In this document: positions 1-7,353 of the stretch, one piece after another
How the letters are laid out: every line of letters begins with the position of its first letter
Position numbering within the stretch: position 1 is the first letter of the stretch
DNA from: Novosphingobium sp. UBA6722
Lineage (GTDB): Bacteria; Pseudomonadota; Alphaproteobacteria; Sphingomonadales; Sphingomonadaceae
Length of the DNA stretch: 10,251 bases
Direction of reading: 5' to 3'
Assembly (NCBI GenBank): GCA_002454125.1
Contig: DKII01000168.1
Span: 1-10,251 of the forward strand
The notes under the pieces: generated by a model
The model's database searches: none
What the model saw: the letters and a program-made list of their open reading frames with translations, nothing else
What the model was told of the DNA's origin: nothing
Translations under genes and position numbers: made by a program

Positions 1-90
1 TATTGTAGCCAATAGGTTCTGGGTGGTCGGGAGGGGGAGTGGGCCGGTGCCGCAAGGAAGGGCCGGATGGCCCGACCGCACCCATCAGAG

Positions 91-106
91 TAAACGGCTT
101 CTTAAC
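91..106 (+). promoter_or_regulatory. Candidate CtrA-type binding site
   Basis: The sequence reads TAAA, 7 nt, then TTAAC (followed by CA), about 40 nt upstream of the first start codon. The alphaproteobacterial cell-cycle regulator CtrA is known to bind TTAA-N7-TTAA(C) sites. Here the right half is perfect and the left half has one mismatch (TAAA for TTAA), with the correct 7-nt spacing. In GC-rich DNA such an AT-rich pair is uncommon by chance, but a single site is weak evidence. The rest of 1-146 shows no gene; it may contain the promoter of the 147-674 gene. Confidence 0.25.
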
Positions 107-146
107 CAAGTTCTGGTGATCTGCCTCGAACTCAAGGGGGCACGTC

Positions 147-674
147 ATGGCCAATACCGGAACTGCATCGCTGACCATTGCCGAACTGCGCGAGTTCGCC
201 AGCTTCAGTCCGTGCGAGCAGCGCTATATCAAGCGCAGCCTTGATGTCGGCCTGGGCCGGCACGATGCCTTCAAGCTGTGGGCCCGCGATGCCGAGGAGA
301 CCGCATCGATCCGCAGCCAGTATGTCGTCTATCAGGAACTGAAGGCGTTGCGCGGACAGATCCCGTCGAACAGTGACTTTGCCAGCCTTGAAAGCTTCAT
401 GGGCAAGCTGCTGCGGATCACCGCTTTCGACATCGCCCAGGACCGGCTCGAGGGCTTTTCGGCCTATCGTTTCCTCTATGAGCGGTTGCTCGGGGCCGAT
501 GTCCGGCCGTTCCTGCCAAGCGCCTTCTGCGCCGCCGCCGCACTGCCGCAGATCCGCCCGGACCGGCGCAAGCATCTGCTCCAGTCGATCAGCGAAGCCG
601 CCGCGACCGCGCCGGGCTGGTCGAGCCGCGAACCGAGCTTCTATCCCGAATGGGTGGAAAAAGAGGCGGCGTGA
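147..674 (+). CDS. Hypothetical protein, 175 aa, probably helical and cytoplasmic
   Basis: I do not recognise this protein. It starts at ATG with a strong ribosome site (AAGGGGG at 134-140, 6-nt spacing), so the start is well supported. There is no signal peptide, membrane segment or obvious catalytic motif. The sequence looks like a compact alpha-helical domain: residues 8-75 are rich in charged residues and Leu, with an R-Y-I-K-R stretch near residue 27. A second helical block covers residues 78-150, and a Trp/Pro-containing tail ends in a short acidic stretch. It lies 79 nt upstream of, and on the same strand as, the 566-aa unknown, so the two may be co-transcribed. A possible CtrA-like site upstream would fit a cell-cycle or development-linked gene, but that is speculative. 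Codon usage matches the neighbours, so nothing suggests recent transfer. Confidence 0.8.
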   Translation: MANTGTASLTIAELREFASFSPCEQRYIKRSLDVGLGRHDAFKLWARDAEETASIRSQYVVYQELKALRGQIPSNSDFASLESFMGKLLRITAFDIAQDRLEGFSAYRFLYERLLGADVRPFLPSAFCAAAALPQIRPDRRKHLLQSISEAAATAPGWSSREPSFYPEWVEKEAA

Positions 675-739
675 GCGGAATCTCCCTTCCTCGTAACGCC
701 AAATAAACCATTCCGCGCAATTCTGCCCGCTATCCGCCC

Positions 740-745
740 AGGGGG
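740..745 (+). promoter_or_regulatory. Ribosome binding site that fixes a GTG start
   Basis: AGGGGG lies 8 nt upstream of the GTG at 754. No ATG in this frame is better placed, so this site is the main reason for starting the 566-aa gene at a GTG codon. Confidence 0.6.
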
Positions 746-753
746 TAGCACGC

Positions 754-2454
754 GTGACCACCAGTTTTGCCGACGGTTTGAGCGAAGAGGAATTCCGCCG
801 CTCGATCGAAGCCCGTCTGCGGGAGAACCGGCCCGAAGAGGCGATCGCACGGCTGCGCCGGCATCTCGCAAGCGAGGTTGGGCCGGGCGGAATCCTGCCC
901 GATCGCTTCATGACCGTGCAAAGCAGCGACCTGGTGCTCGAAGGCTGGGAAGAGCTTGGCACCCGTATCCGCGCGCATGACGAACCGGGCCGTCCGATCA
1001 CCGCGATCTCCATTGCGTTTGGCTGGCCGGGCGAGGACCCGCCGCATCCCGACGAGCACGGTCACCTGCGCCCGCTGGTCGAAGTCGAGTACTTCAACGA
1101 TTCGGCCTATCCGTTCTCGGAAAGCGATCGCGACAACCTGCTGGAAGGCTATTCCTATTACGGCTGCACCTGGGCCGGTGAAGGCAAGGCGACCGAGCGG
1201 ACCCTGATCCTGCACGGCATTGACGATCTGCACGGCGCGCTGGCCCAGCTTGAGGCCCGGCTGCTGGCGATGGACGTGCCCGATGAGGATGAGATTCGCG
1301 CCGGTTCGCTGGGTGCCTGCCTGCTTTCGGTGTTGCTGTTCCAGGCTGTGCGCGATGCAGTGGCGCGCGATGGCCTGCCCCGGCCGGTCTGCGTCATGGC
1401 GGGTAGCAACGGGGTCTATCCCTATTTCGACGCGCCCGTGGCGGGGATGCCCGAACATGCGCTGAAGGACGATGCCGCCGATGCGAACAGCGCAGCGGCC
1501 TATATCCCGGGGCCGCGCTACAGCAGCCTGCTGGTCACCGGCATTCCGCGCGCCCGCAAACGCGCCGTGCTGGTGGTTGAGGAGACCGAGACCGAAACCG
1601 CCGCCCGGATCGCCAACCTGCGCGGTTTGCATCACCGCGATGCGGAAGTGCACGAGCCTGCGGCCGAGCCGGCATTCGAGCCGATTCCCGAGCTGGCCGA
1701 AGTGGCCGTGCCGGATGATGGCACGATCATTCCAAACCCGAACGGGCCGCTGCTGGTCAAGAAGAAGCCGTCGCATTCGTGGGACTTCCGTGACCTGCTG
1801 ACCCCCGAATCGCCGGCGGATGAACCCGACTACGCCGATCCCGACCTGCCCGAGCCGCCGCGCGACTGGATGCCGGTGGAGGAAGAGCCCGAAGCCTTTG
1901 CGCCGGACCTGACCCATGGCTTCGCCGCACCGGTGCCGGAACACGATGCTTCCGAGGCCGAGCCCGAATGGGACTACGCGCCCGTACCGGAACAGGACGA
2001 ACCGGCTCTGCCGCCCGAACAGTGGCGGCCGGAACCCGAACCGGCCGAGCCGGAGGCCGAGGCCGATTGGGACTTGCCGCCAGAACCGCCACTGCCGCCG
2101 GTCTTCGTGGCTGAAGCCGTTGCCAAGGCGCCTGCTGCGCCCAGCCGGGTCGAACCGGGGTTCACCTCGTTCGAGATCGACCTCGACATCGAAAGCCGCC
2201 TGAAAGCCCTGATTGCCGCCCAGACCTTCGCGCCTGAGCCCGAGCCGTTGCCAGAGCTTGACCTGGAGCCAGAGCTTGAGCCTGAGCCTGAACCGGTGGT
2301 CGAGGCCAAGGCCGCGCAGCCCGAGTTTGGCCCGGCCTGGCCACTGGGCATCGGCTGGCTGGAAGACGCGGCCGAACCTGAAGCGGTCGAAGCACCGGCA
2401 CCGCGCCCGTCACTGCTGACGCGGCTGCTCAGCCTGCTGCCCTGGCGGCGCTAG
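754..2454 (+). CDS. Hypothetical two-part protein with acidic Pro/Glu/Trp-rich tail, 566 aa
   Basis: I do not recognise this family. Residues 1-280 look folded. They begin with charged helices (residues 9-45, SEEEFRRSIEARL onward), followed by mixed segments with aromatic residues around 110-135 (EVEYFNDSAYPF, GYSYYGCTW) and a hydrophobic helix near 190-205 (GACLLSVLLFQAV). From about 285 to 525 the chain is low-complexity, acidic and Pro/Glu-rich, punctuated by Trp at 343, 372, 406, 424 and 439, mostly beside Asp or Glu. Within it, a predicted helix around 470-490 (FTSFEIDLDIESRLKALIA) interrupts the disorder. The end is short, hydrophobic and basic (LLTRLLSLLPWRR), which could be an amphipathic membrane-touching or protein-docking helix. 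There is no signal peptide. The pattern resembles a scaffold or adaptor with many short linear motifs; this is inference only. It follows the 175-aa unknown by 79 nt. Its stop is 3 nt from the stop of the convergent acyl-CoA ligase. Confidence 0.8.
   Translation: MTTSFADGLSEEEFRRSIEARLRENRPEEAIARLRRHLASEVGPGGILPDRFMTVQSSDLVLEGWEELGTRIRAHDEPGRPITAISIAFGWPGEDPPHPDEHGHLRPLVEVEYFNDSAYPFSESDRDNLLEGYSYYGCTWAGEGKATERTLILHGIDDLHGALAQLEARLLAMDVPDEDEIRAGSLGACLLSVLLFQAVRDAVARDGLPRPVCVMAGSNGVYPYFDAPVAGMPEHALKDDAADANSAAAYIPGPRYSSLLVTGIPRARKRAVLVVEETETETAARIANLRGLHHRDAEVHEPAAEPAFEPIPELAEVAVPDDGTIIPNPNGPLLVKKKPSHSWDFRDLLTPESPADEPDYADPDLPEPPRDWMPVEEEPEAFAPDLTHGFAAPVPEHDASEAEPEWDYAPVPEQDEPALPPEQWRPEPEPAEPEAEADWDLPPEPPLPPVFVAEAVAKAPAAPSRVEPGFTSFEIDLDIESRLKALIAAQTFAPEPEPLPELDLEPELEPEPEPVVEAKAAQPEFGPAWPLGIGWLEDAAEPEAVEAPAPRPSLLTRLLSLLPWRR
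2251..2286 (+). repeat. 18-nt tandem duplication inside the acidic tail
   Basis: Two adjacent 18-nt units (2251-2268 and 2269-2286) match at 15 of 18 bases and encode PELDLE and PELEPE. They sit in a longer run of Glu-Pro codons and suggest the acidic tail grew by in-frame slippage or short duplication. Confidence 0.6.
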
Positions 2455-2457
2455 ACC

Positions 2458-4290
2458 CTAGCCCTTGTAAAGCGCGTCCAGCCGCTCGCTGTAGCGTTCC
2501 TTCAGCTTGTGGCGGCGGATCTTGAGGCTCGGCGTCATTTCCTCGTTTTCGATGGCAAAGGCCTCGTCCGCGAAGGCGAACTGGCGGACCTTTTCGATCA
2601 CGCTGAGGTCCTGGTTGACCCGGTCGATCGCCGCGCGGATCGCCGAGCGGAAGGCTGGCAGGTCCTGCAGCGCCTTGAAGTCGAACTTCTCGCCCTGGGC
2701 ACGGGCCCATTCGAGCGCCCATTCGGCATCGGGCACGATCAGGCCGACCACGTAGGGCCGCTTGTCACCCACCACCATCGCCTGGGCGATCTCGGGCTGA
2801 AGCGTCAGCATGCCTTCAACCTTTTGGGGCGAGATATTGTCGCCCTTGTCGTTGACGATCATGTCCTTCTTGCGATCGGTGATGACGATCCGGCCCTTGT
2901 CATCAAGGTGGCCGATGTCACCGGTGTGGAGCCAGATCCCGGCGCCCGGTTCGCCCTCCGGTTCCTTGAGCACGCGGGCGGTCTCGGCCTCGTTGCGCCA
3001 GTAGCCGTGCATGACCAGTTCGCCGCGCACCAGTATTTCGCCGTCCTGCGCGATCTTAATCTCGACCCCGTCCATCGCCGGGCCGACGGTGTCCATCTTG
3101 AGGCCGACGCGGGGGCGGTTGCAGCTGATCACCGGGGCGGCCTCGGTCTGGCCATAGCCCTGCAGCATGGTCAGCCCCATCGCTTCGAAGAAGGTGCCAA
3201 CCTCGGGGTTGAGCGGCGCGCCGCCTGAAACCATCGCCTTGATCCGGCCACCGAAGCGGGCGCGGATCTTGGGCCGCAGCAGCTTTTCCAGCAGCAGGTC
3301 CATTGGCTTGTCGCGCAGCCGGCCCTTGCCTTCGCGCTGGGCCTTGATCCCGCCGATCGCGAGCGCCCGGCCCATCAGGTAGTTCGGAACCTTGCCCTGC
3401 TTTTCGACCTGCTTCATGATCCGGGTGCGCAGCACTTCGAACAGGCGCGGGACGACGACCATGATCGTCGGGCGCACTTCCTCGATATTGCTGGCGAGCT
3501 TTTCAAGGCCTTCGGAATAGTAGATCTGCCCGCCCATCCCGATCGGCAGCATCTGCCCACCGGTGTGTTCATAGGCATGGCTGAGCGGTAGGAAGCTAAG
3601 GAACACCTCATCGTCCCAGCCAAAGTCTTCGGACAGGATCCGCGCCGCGCCATCGACGTTGCAGAGGATCGCCCCGTGGTGCTGCAACACGCCGCGCGGA
3701 CTGCCGCCGGTGCCGCTGGTGTAAATGATGCAGGCGGTGTCCTCGCGCTTGATCTTGGCAACGCGCTTGTCGACCGCGATCCGCGCGGCAGCGGCATCGC
3801 CGGTCACCAGGCTGGCCCAGTCGCGGTATTCGAACTGGCCGGTCTGGGCGATCCGCAGCGGCTCGATCCCGATCACGAAGCCGGCCTGGCCCGAGGCGAG
3901 CACCCCCGGCAGCAGCGGCTTGGCCAGCTTGTCGTCAGAGACGATCACGGCCCGCGCGCCCGAATTCTCCAGCACGTGCAGGTGATCGCGCTCGGTGTTG
4001 GTGATGTAGGCCGGGACAGTGATGCAACCGGCCGCCATGATCGCAAAGTCGGCAATGCACCATTCCGGGCGGTTTTCGGAAACCAGCATCACCCGGTCGC
4101 CTTCCTTCAGGCCCATGGCCCGCAGCGCTTCGGCCAGCAGGCAGACCTGGCGCGCAGCCTCTGCCCAGGAAATCGCCTGCCACGATCCGCCGCGCTTGGC
4201 CGACAGGAACGGCGCATCGCCCTTCTCGTCCGCGCGGCTCAGAAACAGTTCGACCAGGTTCCGGGCAGCCCGGAAATCACCAATATCCAT
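2458..4290 (-). CDS. Long-chain fatty acid--CoA ligase (AMP-forming), FAA1-like, 610 aa
   Basis: This enzyme of the acyl-adenylate-forming (ANL) superfamily activates fatty acids in two steps, fatty acid + ATP to acyl-AMP and then to acyl-CoA, feeding beta-oxidation and lipid synthesis. Seen in the protein: the nucleotide loop YTSGTGGSPRG at 190-200, LPLSH at 234-238, GYGQTE at 378-383, HTGD at 455-458 with the following DRKKD hinge region, and TPSLKIRR near the C-terminus with Lys590 in the place of the catalytic lysine. About 600 residues is the usual size for the FAA1-like long-chain group. The nucleotide loop is slightly unusual: Gly replaces the second Thr of the common YTSGTTG, and Arg replaces Lys in PKG. 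I chose the ATG at 4290 because a purine-rich site (AAAGAGGGG) lies upstream and family-like sequence starts there; an open extension to 4380 has no homology-like features. It is divergent from the GGT gene. Chain-length preference cannot be read from sequence. Confidence 0.93.
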   Translation of the reverse strand: MDIGDFRAARNLVELFLSRADEKGDAPFLSAKRGGSWQAISWAEAARQVCLLAEALRAMGLKEGDRVMLVSENRPEWCIADFAIMAAGCITVPAYITNTERDHLHVLENSGARAVIVSDDKLAKPLLPGVLASGQAGFVIGIEPLRIAQTGQFEYRDWASLVTGDAAAARIAVDKRVAKIKREDTACIIYTSGTGGSPRGVLQHHGAILCNVDGAARILSEDFGWDDEVFLSFLPLSHAYEHTGGQMLPIGMGGQIYYSEGLEKLASNIEEVRPTIMVVVPRLFEVLRTRIMKQVEKQGKVPNYLMGRALAIGGIKAQREGKGRLRDKPMDLLLEKLLRPKIRARFGGRIKAMVSGGAPLNPEVGTFFEAMGLTMLQGYGQTEAAPVISCNRPRVGLKMDTVGPAMDGVEIKIAQDGEILVRGELVMHGYWRNEAETARVLKEPEGEPGAGIWLHTGDIGHLDDKGRIVITDRKKDMIVNDKGDNISPQKVEGMLTLQPEIAQAMVVGDKRPYVVGLIVPDAEWALEWARAQGEKFDFKALQDLPAFRSAIRAAIDRVNQDLSVIEKVRQFAFADEAFAIENEEMTPSLKIRRHKLKERYSERLDALYKG

Positions 4291-4338
4291 AAATGCACTG
4301 CCCCTCTTTGCAGCACCCTTTCCCGTACGGACAATTCC

Positions 4339-4359
4339 CCTAGGCAAGCTTTGCCCTAG
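4339..4359. promoter_or_regulatory. CTAG-flanked imperfect palindrome in divergent spacer
   Basis: Arms CTAGGCAA (4340-4347) and TTGCCCTAG (4351-4359) are complementary apart from one extra C, around a 3-nt centre GCT. It lies 50 nt upstream of the acyl-CoA ligase start and 97 nt upstream of GGT, in a 165-nt spacer that must hold both promoters, so an operator is plausible. There is no T-run, so a terminator is unlikely. CTAG is rare in this window, which makes two copies here notable. Confidence 0.3.
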
Positions 4360-4455
4360 CGGCAAGTGCGGGGGCCACATGGCCGATCAACTTGGCCGAG
4401 CAACCGACCCGGGCCCTCGATTGCCACGCCACTGCTCTCCCCCTAAGAGGCAGTC

Positions 4456-6165
4456 ATGGCTTCGCTTCGACTTTCCATCGCCTGCATCGCGCTGTTCGTT
4501 GCATCCTGCTCCGCGCCGCAGTCTCCGCAACCGGCTCCGCCGGCGCCCGCCAAGGTTCAGCCCTTCGTGATCGCAGCCAATCCGCTCGCGGCACAGGCCG
4601 GCATGGACGTGCTCGAACGCGGCGGCAATGCGATCGATGCGGCGATTGCGGTGCAGGCCATGCTCTCGCTGGTTGAGCCGCAATCGTCCGGCATGGGCGG
4701 CGGCACGATCATGCAGCACCTTGATGGCCAGACCGGCCAGCTGGTGGTCTATGACGGCCGCGAAATGGCACCGGCCCAGGCCAGCCGCGATATGTTCATG
4801 GGCAATGACGGCAAGCCGCTGGGCTTTCGGGAAGCGGTCGTCTCGGGCCGCGCCACCGGCGTCCCTGGCGCCGTCGCCGCGCTCGCCCTGGCGCACCGCG
4901 AGCATGGCAAGCTGCCGTGGCGCAGCCTGTTCGATGCACCGATCCGCACTGCCGAAGAGGGCTTCATCATCAGCCCGCGCCTTGGCCGCTTCCTGCCACT
5001 GCCGTTCCCGCAGCTCGATCAGCCCGATGCCAAGCGCTATTTCTCGCGTCCTGACGGCACCCGGATGGCTACCGGCGACCGGTTGCGCAACCCCGACTAC
5101 GCCGCCTTCCTGCGCCGCCTGGCCAAGGATGGCCCCGATGCACTCTATCGCGGCAGCACGGCCGCCAAGATCGTCGCCCGCACGCGTGAGGCGCCCTTGG
5201 CCGGGACCATGACCATGGCGGACCTGGCCGGATACCAGCCGGTCAAGCGCACGCCGATCTGCGCGCCCTACCGCGTATACAAGGTCTGCGCTCCGCCGCC
5301 GCCGTCAAGCGGGGTTGGCATGCTGGCGCTGCTCGGCCTGCTGGAGCGGACCGACATAGCCACGCGCGGCCCGAACGATCCGCAGGCCTGGTTCCTGTTC
5401 GCCGAAGCCAGCCGCCTGATGTACGCCGATCGCGATACCTATGTCGGCGATGCCGATTTCGTGAAGGTCCCGGTCGCGGGCATGATCGATCCGGCCTATC
5501 TCGACCAGCGCGCCGCGTTGATCGGCAAGACTGCGGCTGCTGCGGTTGAGCCGGGCAAGCCAAAGGGTGCCGGCGTGGCGATTGCCGACCGGACGCTTGA
5601 ACCTGCTGGCACCTCGCACTTCATCGTCCGCGATGCGCGCGGCAATGTTGTCTCGATGACCACCACGGTCGAATCGATCTTTGGCTCGGGCCGGATGGTC
5701 GACGGGTTTTTCCTCAACAACCAGATGACCGATTTCTCGTTCAACCCGCTGCAGGCCAATGGCGAGCAGTCACCCAATGCCGTTGCGCCGCGCAAGCGCC
5801 CGCGCTCGTCGATGGTGCCGCTGGTACTGTTCGACAAGGACGGCCGCTTTGCCGGGGCGATCGGCTCGGCCGGCGGCAACGCGATCCTGGCCTATGTCGG
5901 CAAGTCGCTGGTCGCCGCGATCGACTGGGGCCTGCCGATGCAGCAGGCGCTGGCGCAGCCCAACCTGGTTGCGCGCGGCAATAGCTTCAACGGCGAGGTT
6001 ACAAAGTTCAGCCCCGAAGTGCGGGCTGGCCTGGCCGAGCGCGGCGTCAACCTGTCACCGGGACAGGGTGAGGATTCGGGCGTCCACGGCGTGCTGATCC
6101 GCGATGGTAAGATCGACGGCGGATTCGATCCGCGCCGCGAGGGCGTGGTATTGGTCGGCAAATAG
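4456..6165 (+). CDS. ggt: Gamma-glutamyltransferase / glutathione hydrolase, predicted lipoprotein
   Basis: This 569-aa Ntn-hydrolase hydrolyses glutathione and other gamma-glutamyl compounds, or transfers the gamma-glutamyl group, outside the cytoplasm. The proenzyme cuts itself before a Thr that becomes the nucleophile. Seen here: Thr386 in GTSHF, giving a 385-residue large part and a 184-residue small subunit, close to the E. coli split. The substrate-contact residues known from E. coli are present: Arg102 in GREMAP, Asp426 in NNQMTDFS, Ser451-Ser452 before Met453, and Gly473-Gly474 in the oxyanion position. Met1 to Cys18 form a short hydrophobic signal with a lipobox VASC and a Pro/Ala-rich linker after it, so the protein is probably a lipid-anchored periplasmic enzyme; E. 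coli Ggt has a plain signal peptide. The segment between Asp426 and Ser451, where E. coli has its lid loop, looks a few residues shorter. The start has AAGAGG at 4445-4450, 5 nt upstream. It is divergent from the acyl-CoA ligase and convergent with pyrD. Confidence 0.95.
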   Translation: MASLRLSIACIALFVASCSAPQSPQPAPPAPAKVQPFVIAANPLAAQAGMDVLERGGNAIDAAIAVQAMLSLVEPQSSGMGGGTIMQHLDGQTGQLVVYDGREMAPAQASRDMFMGNDGKPLGFREAVVSGRATGVPGAVAALALAHREHGKLPWRSLFDAPIRTAEEGFIISPRLGRFLPLPFPQLDQPDAKRYFSRPDGTRMATGDRLRNPDYAAFLRRLAKDGPDALYRGSTAAKIVARTREAPLAGTMTMADLAGYQPVKRTPICAPYRVYKVCAPPPPSSGVGMLALLGLLERTDIATRGPNDPQAWFLFAEASRLMYADRDTYVGDADFVKVPVAGMIDPAYLDQRAALIGKTAAAAVEPGKPKGAGVAIADRTLEPAGTSHFIVRDARGNVVSMTTTVESIFGSGRMVDGFFLNNQMTDFSFNPLQANGEQSPNAVAPRKRPRSSMVPLVLFDKDGRFAGAIGSAGGNAILAYVGKSLVAAIDWGLPMQQALAQPNLVARGNSFNGEVTKFSPEVRAGLAERGVNLSPGQGEDSGVHGVLIRDGKIDGGFDPRREGVVLVGK

Positions 6166-6174
6166 GCGGGGCCG

Positions 6175-7206
6175 TTATTCGCTGCCCACTGCCTCGGCAA
6201 TGCTGGCGAACCCGCCCTGCTTCATCAGCCGCTCCAGCCCGCGGGTGATCTTGCGGGCCAGGCCCGGCCCTTCATAGACCATTGCGCTATAGAGCTGGAC
6301 CAGGCTGGCCCCGGCGCGGATGCGCGCCCAGGCATCTTCGGCGCTGGCGATGCCGCCGACGCCGACCAACGGGATCGCGCCTTTCGCCGCGGCATGAAAA
6401 TCGCGCAGCCGCGCCTGCGCCAGGTCGCGCAAAGGTGCGCCCGACAGGCCGCCAGCCTCGCCCGCATGGCGTGACTTCAGTGGCGGCCGGGTGATCGTGG
6501 TGTTGGAAACGATGATCGCGGCGATGCCGTGCTTGATTGCGGCCTCGACGATCCGGGCCGGGGCTGCATCATCGAGGTCGGGCGCGACTTTCAGGAAGAC
6601 CGGGGGGTCACCCGCCTGCCGCTCGGCCGCAATGGCGGAGAGCAGGTCGTTCAGCTCCTTGTCGCCCTGCAGGTCGCGCAGGCCCGGCGTGTTGGGTGAT
6701 GAGATGTTGACCGTGATATAGCTCGCCAGATCGCGGAAGGCGGCAATGCCGGCCAGATAATCGGCGATCCGGTCGGTCGAATCCTTGTTCGCACCAACAT
6801 TGGCGGCGACCACGCCCACCTGCTTGCGCTTCGCCAGCCGCGCGCGTGCTGCATCCAGCCCGCCGTTGTTGAAGCCCATCCGGTTGATCACCGCGCGGTC
6901 CTCCTGCAACCGGAACAGGCGCGGCTGCGGATTGCCGGGCTGGGGGCGCGGCGTGACCGTGCCGATCTCGGTAAAGCCGAAGCCCAGGCCCAGCACCGCG
7001 TCGGGAACTTCGGCATCCTTGTCGAAGCCTGGAGCCATGCCGAGCGGATTGGGGAACCTGATCCCGGCCACTTCGGTCGCCAGCGCGCCGGGGCGAGATG
7101 GGCCGCCGTGCCGCATCAGCTTCAACGCGTCGATGGTCAGCCGGTGTGCGCGCTCGGCATCGAGCAGGAACAGGGCGGGGCGGAGCAGCGGATAGATCTG
7201 GGTCAC
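6175..7206 (-). CDS. pyrD: Dihydroorotate dehydrogenase (quinone), class 2
   Basis: PyrD oxidises dihydroorotate to orotate with FMN and passes electrons to membrane ubiquinone, the fourth step of pyrimidine synthesis. At 343 aa it has class 2 length. The N-terminus (TQIYPLLRPALFLLDAERAH) is the membrane-associating helical extension that separates class 2 from soluble class 1. Key motifs: GFDKDAE at 60-66 with Lys63; NISSPN at 167-172 with catalytic Ser170 (Ser175 in E. coli); KVAPDL at 206-211; SNTT at 234-237; GGLSG at 252-256; GVGGI at 282-286; and the FMN phosphate segment LYSAMVYEGP at 305-314. I place the start at GTG 7206 because family-like sequence begins there. No good ribosome site precedes it (only a weak AGG), so the start is the least certain point. 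The frame stays open to 7353, but that stretch looks non-coding. It converges on ggt with a 9-nt gap, and no terminator is visible between them. Confidence 0.95.
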   Translation of the reverse strand: MTQIYPLLRPALFLLDAERAHRLTIDALKLMRHGGPSRPGALATEVAGIRFPNPLGMAPGFDKDAEVPDAVLGLGFGFTEIGTVTPRPQPGNPQPRLFRLQEDRAVINRMGFNNGGLDAARARLAKRKQVGVVAANVGANKDSTDRIADYLAGIAAFRDLASYITVNISSPNTPGLRDLQGDKELNDLLSAIAAERQAGDPPVFLKVAPDLDDAAPARIVEAAIKHGIAAIIVSNTTITRPPLKSRHAGEAGGLSGAPLRDLAQARLRDFHAAAKGAIPLVGVGGIASAEDAWARIRAGASLVQLYSAMVYEGPGLARKITRGLERLMKQGGFASIAEAVGSE

Positions 7207-7326
7207 GGGCAGCAGCCTATGGCAGCACTGTTCGGCGAAGTCGATTCGGCGCCATCCCTGCCCGAGTTCCGCGCGGATGCTCGCTGCAATCGATTCAATT
7301 GAGAGATTCGCGGTTTTGTGCGGGCT

Positions 7327-7347
7327 GGAATGTCGATTCCCTACAAT
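7327..7347 (+). promoter_or_regulatory. Candidate promoter -10 box with adjoining palindrome
   Basis: A TACAAT at 7342-7347 matches the TATAAT -10 consensus at five of six positions. Directly upstream lies a perfect inverted repeat GGAAT-GTCG-ATTCC (7327-7340) placed where a repressor would block RNA polymerase. The -35 is poor: the best match, TTGTGC at 7316-7321, has a 20-nt spacer. A start near 7354 would coincide with the left edge of the structured RNA described next. This is inference from position and motif only. Confidence 0.3.
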
Positions 7348-7353
7348 CACCAA

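Noticed and set aside
60..73. Small hairpin GGGCC-GGAT-GGCCC as a terminator of an upstream gene
   Set aside because: It has only 5 bp and no T-run, and such repeats are frequent by chance in GC-rich DNA.
132..1013. 293-codon minus-strand open frame spanning two plus-strand genes
   Set aside because: Its translation is Arg/Ser/Gly-rich antisense sequence that crosses the intergenic gap and both genes, with no family-like motif.
730..1944. 404-codon minus-strand open frame opposite the 566-aa gene
   Set aside because: It is an antisense shadow produced by GC-rich codon structure. The plus-strand frame has a ribosome site, acidic protein-like composition and coherent domain organisation; this one has none.
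2445..2470. Shared terminator between the convergent 566-aa gene and the acyl-CoA ligase
   Set aside because: The gap is 3 nt and no stable hairpin with a T-run is visible at the junction.
2509..3228. 239-codon plus-strand frame inside the acyl-CoA ligase
   Set aside because: It lies antisense to a gene with clear ANL-superfamily motifs. Its His/Asp/Val-rich composition is a known GC shadow pattern.
4291..4380. 30-codon N-terminal extension of the acyl-CoA ligase
   Set aside because: The ATG at 4290 has a ribosome site and the extension overlaps a palindromic, probably regulatory, region.
7207..7353. 49-codon N-terminal extension of pyrD
   Set aside because: It has no homology-like content, would start at TTG, and class 2 PyrD proteins begin near the GTG at 7206. 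The same DNA carries promoter-like and palindromic elements.
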